Assembly (NCBI RefSeq): GCF_025380365.1
Contig: NZ_JAOCQF010000003.1
Location: 248,001-312,000 of the forward strand
Direction: 5' to 3'
Source: Albidovulum sediminis
GTDB taxonomy: Bacteria; Pseudomonadota; Alphaproteobacteria; Rhodobacterales; Rhodobacteraceae
Length of the DNA: 64,000 nt
How positions within the stretch are numbered: the first letter of the stretch is position 1; the number at the start of each line of letters is the position of its first letter. Both the position numbers and the translations under genes were made by a program. Below are positions 57,319-64,000 of this stretch, in pieces. Under the pieces are notes generated by a model. It was not told where the DNA came from. It worked only from the letters and a program-made list of their open reading frames with translations, and ran no database searches.

Positions 57319-57636
57319 TCAGCCTTTCCCGGGTCCGACGTTCTCGCGGAAGGCGACCTCGAAGGCGGCTTTCGTCGCCACGTCCGCCTCGCTCTGGTTC
57401 CGGTCTTTCCAGATGTCGTAGGGCATGCCGTAGTAGACCTCGCGCGCCTCGTCCTTCGACATCGCAATGCCGCGTTCGTTCGCGGCCTCCTGGTACCAGC
57501 GGGCCAGGCAGTTGCGGCAGAACCCGGCCAGGTTCATCAGGTCGATGTTCTGCACATCGGTGCGCTTTTCCATCAGGTGGTGGCGCAGCGCACGGAAGGC
57601 TGCGGCTTCGATTTCGATACGGGTCCGGTCGTCCAT
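57319..57636 (-). CDS. DUF1244 protein
   Basis: A 105-residue cytoplasmic protein of the DUF1244 family, function unknown. Its highly conserved stretches are FRALRHHLMEKRTDVQNIDLMNLAGFCRNCLARWYQEA and EVYYGMPYDIWKDRNQ, with two Cys that might bind metal. It is found across alphaproteobacteria and is often near nucleotide or glutamate genes. It lies ten bases downstream of the formylglutamate gene on the same strand, so it may be part of that operon. Confidence 0.88.
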   Translation of the reverse strand: MDDRTRIEIEAAAFRALRHHLMEKRTDVQNIDLMNLAGFCRNCLARWYQEAANERGIAMSKDEAREVYYGMPYDIWKDRNQSEADVATKAAFEVAFRENVGPGKG

Positions 57637-57645
57637 GATGGGTCC

Positions 57646-58389
57646 TCAATGGCCGGATGCGGCCAGCACATCCTCAAGAATGGGGGCGAGACGGTCGGCC
57701 CACATGGCCTGACCCGCCGCATCCCGGATCAGGTCGTTGCGGACCTCGATCAGGACGTTCGGCCGTCCGTGGCGCAGGGCGTGGCGGTCTATGGCGTCAC
57801 CGTCGAGGTGTCCGCTGTAGGGTTCGTTGTCGCCGGTGGCGTAACCCTCGGCCCGGAGACGGTCGATCAGCGGCAGTGCCAGCCGGTCGTCGAGATGGGA
57901 ATAGAGGACGCCGACCTCCCACGGGCGGGGCGCGCGGCCGTTCAGGCGCGGGGTGAAGCTGTGGACGGCGCAGATCACGGTGTCGGGGCGGCGGGCGGCA
58001 AGCCGCGCGTAGGCATCGTGATAGGGGCGGTAGAAGGCCCGGAGGCGGCGCTCCACCTCCTCGGCGCCGGCGTGCCGGTTGGCCGGGATGATGGTGCCGT
58101 CGTACAACTTCATCAGGAGCGTCGGATCATCCTCGCCGCGGTTGGGGTCTATGACCAGCCGGGAGAAGGTGGACAGGATGGCCGGAGCGTCGAGCCGTGC
58201 GGACAGCGCGCGCGTGACGCCTGCCGCGCCCACGTCATAGGCAATGTGACGGTCCATGTCGGCGGCGCAGATGCCAAGCGAGCCGCCGCCCACCTCTGGC
58301 GGCACGGCATTGGACGCGTGGTCGCAGGTGACGAGCCATCGGGACGGGCGATCGGGCCCCAGGATCTCGCATGCCGAAAACGTCATCAT
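57646..58389 (-). CDS. N-formylglutamate amidohydrolase
   Basis: A 247-residue enzyme splitting N-formyl-L-glutamate to glutamate and formate (last step of one histidine-degradation route), or a closely related amide. Signature stretches are CDHASNAVPPEVGG, GICAADMDRHIAYDVGA, TFSRLVIDPNRGEDDPT and HSFTPRLNGRAPRPWEVGV with metal-binding His and Asp. No other hut genes are in the window, so the substrate may be something else. A tandem ATG lies at 58386. Confidence 0.88.
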   Translation of the reverse strand: MMTFSACEILGPDRPSRWLVTCDHASNAVPPEVGGGSLGICAADMDRHIAYDVGAAGVTRALSARLDAPAILSTFSRLVIDPNRGEDDPTLLMKLYDGTIIPANRHAGAEEVERRLRAFYRPYHDAYARLAARRPDTVICAVHSFTPRLNGRAPRPWEVGVLYSHLDDRLALPLIDRLRAEGYATGDNEPYSGHLDGDAIDRHALRHGRPNVLIEVRNDLIRDAAGQAMWADRLAPILEDVLAASGH

Positions 58390-58509
58390 TTCTTCCCGGA
58401 ACTTTCGCGTAGGCTGGTTTAGACACTCTTGCAGGAAAGCACCAGTTGCCCTGAAAAGGGGAATAGGTCATAGAGACCCGCGATGTTACCGCAAACAGGG
58501 GGATGGGGA

Positions 58510-59958
58510 ATGAGACGCCTGCGCAATGTGAAGATCGTGGCGACGCTTGGCCCCGCTTCCAGCGACTATGACACCATCCGCGCGCTTTTCGACGCGGGGG
58601 CAGACGTGTTCCGCCTGAACATGAGCCACGGCAGCCACGCGGAACAGAAGGCGCGTCACGACATCATCCGCCGGGTCGAGGCGGATACCGGCCGTCCGAT
58701 CGCCATTCTTGCGGACCTGCAGGGGCCGAAGCTGAGGGTCGGGGTGTTCGCCAAGGGGTCCGAGGATCTGGCGGAAGGGCAGAAGTTCCGCTTCGACCTT
58801 GACCCCGCCGAGGGCGACGCGACCCGGGTCTGCCTGCCGCACAAGGAGATTTTCGCCGCGCTCGAACCGGGCGCCTCGCTTCTGGTCAACGACGGCAAGA
58901 TTCGGCTGCGCGTCGATGCCTGCGGCGCCGATTTCGCCGAATGCACGGTGACCATCGGCGGCACGATCTCGAACCGCAAGGGCGTCAACGTGCCGGACGT
59001 CGTCCTGCCGCTTGCGGCGCTGTCGGACAAGGACAAAGCGGACCTGGAATTTGCCTGTGGCCTGGGCGTCGACTGGCTGGCGCTGTCCTTCGTGCAGCGG
59101 CCCGAGGACGTGGAGGAGGCGCGCGGCCTCGCGCGGGGCCGCGCGGCGATCCTGTCGAAGATCGAGAAGCCCGCGGCGGTCAAGGCCTATCCGGCCATCC
59201 TTGCGGCATCGGACGGGATCATGGTGGCGCGGGGCGATCTGGGCGTGGAACTTCCTGTCCATTCTGTTCCGCCGATCCAGAAACGGCTTGTACGGGGGGC
59301 AAGGGCGGCGGCCAAGCCGGTGATCGTCGCGACCCAGATGCTGGAAAGCATGATCGAAAGCCCGATGCCCACGCGCGCCGAAGTTTCGGACGTCGCCACC
59401 GCGATCTACGAAGGCGCGGATGCGGTGATGCTGTCGGCCGAATCCGCCGCGGGGCAGTACCCGGTCGAGGCCGTGGCAACCATGGACAGCGTCGCGAAGT
59501 CGGTCGAGGCCGACCCGACCTACCGCGAGGTGATCGAGGCGAGCCGGAGGGTCGATCGCAAGACCGTCGCCGACGGCATCGTCGCCGCGGCGCGCGAGAT
59601 CGCGGAGGCGACGAACATCCACGCGATCTGCTGCTTTTCCCAGTCGGGCATGACGGCAAGCCTTGTCGCGCGCGAACGCCCGAACGTCCCGATCCTCGCG
59701 CTGACGCCGATCCAGTCCACCGCGCGCCGCTTGTGCCTGACCTGGGGCATCCATTGCGTACTGACGGCCGATATCATCGACCGCTTCAAGATGGCCGTCG
59801 TCAATGCAGCGCGGGCCGCGCGCGAATACGGTTTTGCGACCGAAAAGGACCAGATCGTCGTGACGGCGGGGGTGCCCTTCAACGTCAAGGGCACGACGAA
59901 CATCCTGCGTGTCGCGCCCTGCGACGAGCGGTTGATCTATCGCACCGACCCGGAGTGA
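58510..59958 (+). CDS. pyk: Pyruvate kinase
   Basis: Last step of glycolysis: phosphoenolpyruvate and ADP to pyruvate and ATP (482 residues, normal length). The N-terminal barrel starts with VKIVATLGPASSDYDTIRALFDAGADVFRLNMSHG, the active site holds ILADLQGPKLRVG and KIEKP, and the metal site is MVARGDLGVEL. The K+ site and the signature TQMLESMIESPMPTRAEVSDVA follow. The C-terminal domain (about 340-482) is the effector-binding part. It stands alone between divergent genes. Confidence 0.96.
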   Translation: MRRLRNVKIVATLGPASSDYDTIRALFDAGADVFRLNMSHGSHAEQKARHDIIRRVEADTGRPIAILADLQGPKLRVGVFAKGSEDLAEGQKFRFDLDPAEGDATRVCLPHKEIFAALEPGASLLVNDGKIRLRVDACGADFAECTVTIGGTISNRKGVNVPDVVLPLAALSDKDKADLEFACGLGVDWLALSFVQRPEDVEEARGLARGRAAILSKIEKPAAVKAYPAILAASDGIMVARGDLGVELPVHSVPPIQKRLVRGARAAAKPVIVATQMLESMIESPMPTRAEVSDVATAIYEGADAVMLSAESAAGQYPVEAVATMDSVAKSVEADPTYREVIEASRRVDRKTVADGIVAAAREIAEATNIHAICCFSQSGMTASLVARERPNVPILALTPIQSTARRLCLTWGIHCVLTADIIDRFKMAVVNAARAAREYGFATEKDQIVVTAGVPFNVKGTTNILRVAPCDERLIYRTDPE

Positions 59959-59984
59959 CTTTCCGGGCGATGGCGTCGGGGGGG

Positions 59985-61109
59985 CTAGCCGGCCTTCCCG
60001 AGGATCTCCGCAAAACCGTCCGGAGTGAGGGCGACAGGATTGGCCTTGCTGGAAGAGGCCGCCACCGCCGCGACTGAAATCTCCGCGTGGTCGGCCGGGG
60101 CCACGCCCAGCGCGGACAGCCGGGGAAGACCCGCGCGATGCGCCCACGCGGCCAGTTCTTCCGGCACGGCGACGGGTGCGCAGCCGAGGGGATCGGCGAG
60201 CAGTCCAAGCGCCTCGTCGATCCGTTCACGGGCCGCGCCGTCGCTTCGCGCGCGGTTGACGGCCAGCGCCGGGCCAAGCAGCGCGCCACAGATGGCGCCA
60301 TGCGCCGCACCGGTCATGCCGCCGATGACGCCAGCCAGCCCGTGAACCGCGCCAAGCCCGGCATTCGCAAGCGCCATACCCCCGATGAGCGAGGTGTAGG
60401 CCAGCGTGTCGCGCGCCGACGCGTCCTCCCCTTCCATCAACCGCATCAGCGCGGCAAGTCCGGGGCCGATGGCCGGGCGGGTCAGGGCATCGGTCCAGGG
60501 GGTCGCCTTGCAGGAGATGAAGGGCTCGACCACTTGGGTTACCGCGTCCAGTCCGGAGGCGAGGGTGACGGAGCGCGGGGTATGGTCGGTCAGTGCTGGG
60601 TCGACGATCGCGACCCGGGCGATCATGCGATCGTCGCGGAGACTGACCTTTCGCCGATGCTCGGGCAGGCCGATGACGGCGTTCTTGGTGGCCTCGGCCC
60701 CGGTTCCGGCGGTAGTCGGGATCGCGACGAAGGGCAAGGGATCGGCTTTCAGCGGCAGGCCCTTGCCCACCACTTCCAGATGCTCCATCGGCCCGTCCGG
60801 CGCCGGGATCAGCGCGGCCAGCGCCTTGGCAAGGTCGATGACCGAGCCGCCGCCAAGGCCGACCACGACCTGCGGCTCAAAACCGCGCGCCCGGCGAAGG
60901 GCATCCTCCAGCATTTCCAGGGTCGGCTCGCCCGCGCAGGGCAGACCCTGAACTTCCGCCTCGGGTATCCGCAGCCAACTGGCCCGATCCGGGTTCGCGC
61001 CATGGACCACCAGCACGCGGTTGCCAAAGGCGCGGATCAGACCGGCGGCCTTCGCAGCCTCACCCCGGCCGAACAGGATGCGCGGCGGCTGGAGTATCGA
61101 AAAGCTCAT
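59985..61109 (-). CDS. Iron-containing alcohol dehydrogenase family protein
   Basis: A 374-residue group III dehydrogenase with an N-terminal dinucleotide fold ([16 protein letters not shown]) and a helical metal-binding domain. Expected metal ligands: D188 in [13 protein letters not shown] and H256, H270 in VHGLAGV and AAHGAI; the usual His at the second position is Q192. Related enzymes with Q at this site exist, but the metal or substrate may differ. Its start overlaps glpK by four bases, so it is the last gene of the glycerol-related operon and may act on a glycerol-derived alcohol or aldehyde. Confidence 0.85.
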   Translation of the reverse strand: MSFSILQPPRILFGRGEAAKAAGLIRAFGNRVLVVHGANPDRASWLRIPEAEVQGLPCAGEPTLEMLEDALRRARGFEPQVVVGLGGGSVIDLAKALAALIPAPDGPMEHLEVVGKGLPLKADPLPFVAIPTTAGTGAEATKNAVIGLPEHRRKVSLRDDRMIARVAIVDPALTDHTPRSVTLASGLDAVTQVVEPFISCKATPWTDALTRPAIGPGLAALMRLMEGEDASARDTLAYTSLIGGMALANAGLGAVHGLAGVIGGMTGAAHGAICGALLGPALAVNRARSDGAARERIDEALGLLADPLGCAPVAVPEELAAWAHRAGLPRLSALGVAPADHAEISVAAVAASSSKANPVALTPDGFAEILGKAG

Positions 61110-62590
61110 ACCGTCATCGTCGCCTGCACGGCCCGGCTCCAGCGGGCATACCGCGCGCTGCGGTCGGCCTCACTCATGCGCGGTGCAAAGCGGCGCTCCA
61201 GCGCCCAGGCCTTGCCGAACTCGGTGGGATCGGGGCAAAGGCCGGCCTGCAAACCCGCCAGATAGGCGGCCCCCAGCGCCGTCGTCTCGGTCACGACCGG
61301 GCGATCCACCGGGGCGCCCAGGATGTCGGACAGGAACTGCATCGTCCAGTCGCTGGCCGTCATGCCGCCATCGACGCGCAAGACGCCATCGGCCTCGGCC
61401 CCCCAGTCGGATCGCATCGCCTCGAGCAGGTCGCGGGTCTGGTAGCCCACGCTTTCCAGCGCCGCGCGCGCCAGTTCGGCGGGGCCGGAGTTTCGGGTCA
61501 GCCCGTAGATCGCGCCGCGGCAGTCGGGGCGCCAGTAGGGGGCACCCAGCCCGGTGAAGGCCGGCACAAAGACAACGTCCTGTCCGGCGTCGGCCGCCTC
61601 GGCCAGGGGTTGGGTCTCCCGCGCCTCGCGAATGATCTTCAGCCCGTCGCGCAGCCACTGGACCACCGCGCCGGCGATGAAGATCGATCCTTCCAGCGCA
61701 TAGGTCGTCCGGCCATTCAGGCGATAGGCGATGGTCGTCAGCAGGCGGTTCTTCGAGGGGACCATGTCGGCCCCGGTATTCAGGAGCGCGAAGCAGCCGG
61801 TGCCGTAGGTCGATTTCATCATGCCGGGGGCAAAGCAGGCCTGGCCCACGGTCGCCGCCTGCTGGTCGCCCGCGACGCCAAGGATCGGGATCTCGCGCCC
61901 GAAAAGGTCGGCGCGCGTGGTGCCGTAGTCGTCGGCGCAATCCCTCACCTCGGGCAGAAGCGCCATCGGAATGTCCAGAAGCGCGCAGATCTCGGCATCC
62001 CATGCGTTCGTCGCGATGTTGAACAGAAGCGTCCGGGCGGCGTTGGTGGCGTCGGTCGCATGGACGCGCCCGCCGGTCAGGTTCCAGATCAGCCAGGTGT
62101 CGACGGTGCCGAAGGCAAGCTCACCCCTCGCGGCCCGGTCGCGCGCGCCGGGGATGGTGTCGAGCAGCCACTTGAGCTTGGTGCCCGAGAAATACGGGTC
62201 AAGCAGCAGCCCGGTGCGCGCGGAGATCATCGCCTCATGTCCGGCGGCCTTCAGGGCGGCGCAGGTGTCGGCGGTGCGCCGGTCCTGCCAGACGATGGCG
62301 TTGTGCAGCGGCTTGCCGCTGGCTCGATCCCACAGAAGCGTCGTCTCACGCTGGTTGGTGATGCCGATCGCGGCGATATCCCCGGCGCCGGTCCCGGCCT
62401 TTTCGATGGCCGCGCGCGCGGTCGCCGCGACGCTGGACCAAAGGTCGGCGGGATCATGTTCAACCCAGCCGGAGGCCGGGTAATGCTGCGGAAATTCTTC
62501 CTGTGCCTGTGCCACCGGGCGCAGCGCGACGTCGAAGAGGATCGCGCGCGAGGATGTCGTGCCCTGGTCGATGGCTAGGATGTAGGTCAT
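61106..62590 (-). CDS. glpK: Glycerol kinase
   Basis: Phosphorylates glycerol to glycerol 3-phosphate (494 residues, normal length). The sugar-kinase ATP motif is [16 protein letters not shown] at the N-terminus, the glycerol-binding region includes [31 protein letters not shown], and the FGGY signature is [20 protein letters not shown]. It overlaps the P1 peptidase gene and the alcohol dehydrogenase gene by four bases on each side. Confidence 0.96.
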   Translation of the reverse strand: MTYILAIDQGTTSSRAILFDVALRPVAQAQEEFPQHYPASGWVEHDPADLWSSVAATARAAIEKAGTGAGDIAAIGITNQRETTLLWDRASGKPLHNAIVWQDRRTADTCAALKAAGHEAMISARTGLLLDPYFSGTKLKWLLDTIPGARDRAARGELAFGTVDTWLIWNLTGGRVHATDATNAARTLLFNIATNAWDAEICALLDIPMALLPEVRDCADDYGTTRADLFGREIPILGVAGDQQAATVGQACFAPGMMKSTYGTGCFALLNTGADMVPSKNRLLTTIAYRLNGRTTYALEGSIFIAGAVVQWLRDGLKIIREARETQPLAEAADAGQDVVFVPAFTGLGAPYWRPDCRGAIYGLTRNSGPAELARAALESVGYQTRDLLEAMRSDWGAEADGVLRVDGGMTASDWTMQFLSDILGAPVDRPVVTETTALGAAYLAGLQAGLCPDPTEFGKAWALERRFAPRMSEADRSARYARWSRAVQATMTV

Positions 62591-63726
62591 GTCTGCTGCC
62601 CTCCCTGCTTCACCGCGCCCCGCCCCTCTGAACCCAGCGCAGAAAGCGGCAGGGCGGGAACGAAATTGCCGTCGCGGCCGGTCATGTCGTCATTTGCGAT
62701 CATGCTGTTCAGGATCGCCTCTTCTGTCGCCTGCACCACGGCCTCGAAGAAGGGATCGATATGCTCATCGGGAACGAAGCGGGCGGAGCAGAGGCGGGGC
62801 TGGCCCTGCCCCGAAAGCGCGCTTCCCGCGGTCGAGAAGGCGAGGAAGATGTCGCCCGATCCGTGCCGCGCGATGCCGCCCAGCCGCCCCACGCCAAAGC
62901 TGGCACGGCGGGCGAGCCGCTTCAGCTGATGCGGCAGGAACGGCGCGTCGGTGGCGATCACCGCGATGATCGAGCTCAGCTCCGGTGCGGGGGCATGGGT
63001 CGTCATCTCCGGCAGGCCGGGCAAACGGCCGACCCGGCGGCCAAGGACCGTCAGATCGGCGCGGGCGCCGAAATTGGCCTGGACGAAGACGCCAAGGTGA
63101 TAGTCGGCGTCGTAGGTCACGACGCGCGAGGCCGTGCCCGACCCCGCCTTGAAGCCGAAGCATTTCATCCCCGTGCCGCCGCCGACGCTGCCTTCCTCGA
63201 CGGGGCCGGCGGCAGCGCGGTCGATCGCCGCGATCACGTCCTCCTCCCGCACATGGAAGCCGTTGATGTCGTTCAGGAACCCGTCATAGGTCTCGGCCGC
63301 CACGGGCAGGGCGAAGTCGTCGCCCATCTGGTCCGGAAAACGCTGCGCCGCCCAGCGCACGGTCGCATCGCGCGCGGTTCCGCAGGAGTTGGTGTTGGTG
63401 ATGGTGATCGGCAGGCTCAGCTTGCCCGCCTCCTCGACGTAATGGCTTCCGGTCATCTCGCCGTTGCCGTTCAGGCTGAAGAGGCCCGCAAAGACCGGGT
63501 CCCAGACACGATCGACCGGGCGCGGCAGTATCGCCGTCACGCCGGTCCGCACCGGACCCCGGCCGACGCTCAGCCGGCCCTCGCCCCGGATCAGCGTGCT
63601 GTAGCCGACCGCAACGCCGGGAACGTCGGTGATCGCATTGAAGGGCCCTGGCGTTCCATCAAGGCGCAAGCCCACGCCGGCGGCGCGCAACTTGCCCGAG
63701 GGCGTGGTGATCCGGGGGGATGTCAT
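62587..63726 (-). CDS. P1-family peptidase (DmpA/BapA-like N-terminal nucleophile hydrolase)
   Basis: A 379-residue aminopeptidase or beta-peptidyl aminopeptidase that becomes active by self-cleavage. The conserved [18 protein letters not shown] and [12 protein letters not shown] carry active-site Asn residues, and the glycine-rich [22 protein letters not shown] follows. The self-cleavage site is expected before S252 in [16 protein letters not shown], where the usual Gly-Ser is Ser-Ser. It overlaps glpK by four bases, an unusual partner. Substrate unknown. Confidence 0.87.
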   Translation of the reverse strand: MTSPRITTPSGKLRAAGVGLRLDGTPGPFNAITDVPGVAVGYSTLIRGEGRLSVGRGPVRTGVTAILPRPVDRVWDPVFAGLFSLNGNGEMTGSHYVEEAGKLSLPITITNTNSCGTARDATVRWAAQRFPDQMGDDFALPVAAETYDGFLNDINGFHVREEDVIAAIDRAAAGPVEEGSVGGGTGMKCFGFKAGSGTASRVVTYDADYHLGVFVQANFGARADLTVLGRRVGRLPGLPEMTTHAPAPELSSIIAVIATDAPFLPHQLKRLARRASFGVGRLGGIARHGSGDIFLAFSTAGSALSGQGQPRLCSARFVPDEHIDPFFEAVVQATEEAILNSMIANDDMTGRDGNFVPALPLSALGSEGRGAVKQGGQQT

Positions 63727-63783
63727 TCCTCTGTACGCTCCGTCGCCGATCCGGCAGCGAGTCTTTCAGGGGTTCGGAAAAAT

Positions 63784-63821
63784 GGCAAAGCGAAAGGGCG
63801 AGGCGCAGGCGCCCCGCCCTT
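63784..63821 (-). terminator. Rho-independent terminator of the solute-binding protein gene
   Basis: An inverted repeat (63794-63800 with 63815-63821, inner GC stem 63802-63806 with 63809-63813) starts 12 bases past the stop on the - strand, followed there by a T-rich tail. Confidence 0.8.
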
Positions 63822-63832
63822 CCGTCGATCAG

Positions 63833-64000
63833 TTACTGCCAGGACTTGATCAGCTCGTCATAGCTGATGGTTTCCGGCGCCGGATCTTCGTTCTCCAGCT
63901 TGGCAACCGGCGAGCCGGGCTCGTCAAGCCAGACCTGCGGGTCCTGCGGTTCGTTCAGCTTCGGACCGATGTCGCCCTGGACGCCGGCACGCTCAAGCCG
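63833..64000 (-). CDS. C-terminal end of an ABC-transporter solute-binding protein, possibly GlpV
   Basis: Only the last 55 residues are in the window; the gene continues beyond the right edge. The sequence ends with SPVAKLENEDPAPETISYDELIKSWQ, with GPKLNEPQDPQVWLDEPG before it, which resembles the C-terminus of large solute-binding proteins of the alphaproteobacterial glycerol ABC importer (GlpV). The nearby glpK makes that the best guess. It has its own terminator, separating it from the P1 peptidase operon. Confidence 0.65.
   Translation of the reverse strand, partial: RLERAGVQGDIGPKLNEPQDPQVWLDEPGSPVAKLENEDPAPETISYDELIKSWQ

Overview
The window reads as one contiguous piece of a high-GC alphaproteobacterial chromosome, most likely Rhodobacterales (Paracoccus/Rhodobacter/Roseobacter relatives). 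The basis is the gene order DUF3576-leuS-lptE-holA, a Rieske-cytochrome b-cytochrome c1 operon, an outer-membrane porin of the Rhodobacter type, COQ9 divergent from rpsU, a DUF2125 protein, and the codon use throughout. Genes are dense and mostly housekeeping. I saw no rRNA, tRNA, CRISPR array, transposase, integrase or phage structural gene. Both ends cut through a gene: an N-terminally missing 4-aminobutyrate-type aminotransferase at the left, and the C-terminus of an ABC-transporter solute-binding protein at the right.

Layout. 1-9.0 kb: aminotransferase, exonuclease III, an OmpR-type response regulator, GTP cyclohydrolase II with a worn-out N-terminal half, an L,D-transpeptidase-fold protein, the PLP protein YggS overlapping a TPR-sulfotransferase, and a porin. 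9.2-13.9 kb: DUF3576 lipoprotein, leuS, lptE, holA. 14-21.8 kb: glutathione transferase, amidase, GAF protein, flavoprotein, mini-HNH protein, enoyl-CoA hydratase, DUF2125 protein, PmbA-type protease. 21.8-25.6 kb: a small surface-polysaccharide island (glycosyltransferase, AT-rich FkbM methyltransferase, non-coding or decayed gap, RgpF-like protein, methyltransferase). 25.7-30.8 kb: pnp with a structured leader, an esterase-like protein, a membrane Clp-fold protease with an Rdx redox partner. 30.9-34.6 kb: adenine deaminase and AMP nucleosidase, overlapping by 4 bases and together able to turn AMP into hypoxanthine, then an HU protein. 34.8-41.2 kb: EamA transporter, esterase, aroC, then a promoter, a TPP riboswitch and the thiBPQ thiamine importer.

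41.3-44.0 kb: petABC (fbcFBC), the cytochrome bc1 complex. 44.2-50.4 kb: LysE exporter, glutathione transferase, NYN RNase, PaiB-like flavoprotein, glutathione-dependent formaldehyde dehydrogenase, I78 inhibitor lipoprotein, quinone oxidoreductase, COQ9. 50.4-55.2 kb: rpsU with a clear promoter, lytic transglycosylase, an Lrp-type regulator divergent from alanine dehydrogenase, a secreted hypothetical, MscL, a phosphoribosyltransferase. 55.3-60 kb: dipeptide epimerase next to D-amino-acid transaminase, DUF1244, N-formylglutamate amidohydrolase, pyruvate kinase. 60-64 kb: an overlapping operon, P1-family peptidase, glycerol kinase and iron-type alcohol dehydrogenase, next to the solute-binding protein that is probably part of a glycerol importer.

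The items most worth a second look are the TPP riboswitch with its promoter, a two-copy dispersed palindromic repeat (41.3 and 56.3 kb), the polysaccharide island with its AT-rich gene, the degenerate RibB half of RibA, the P1 peptidase-glpK-ADH operon, and two unexplained RNA structures (the pnp leader hairpin and twin hairpins after the formaldehyde dehydrogenase gene). No clearly novel multi-gene system could be demonstrated from the sequence alone.
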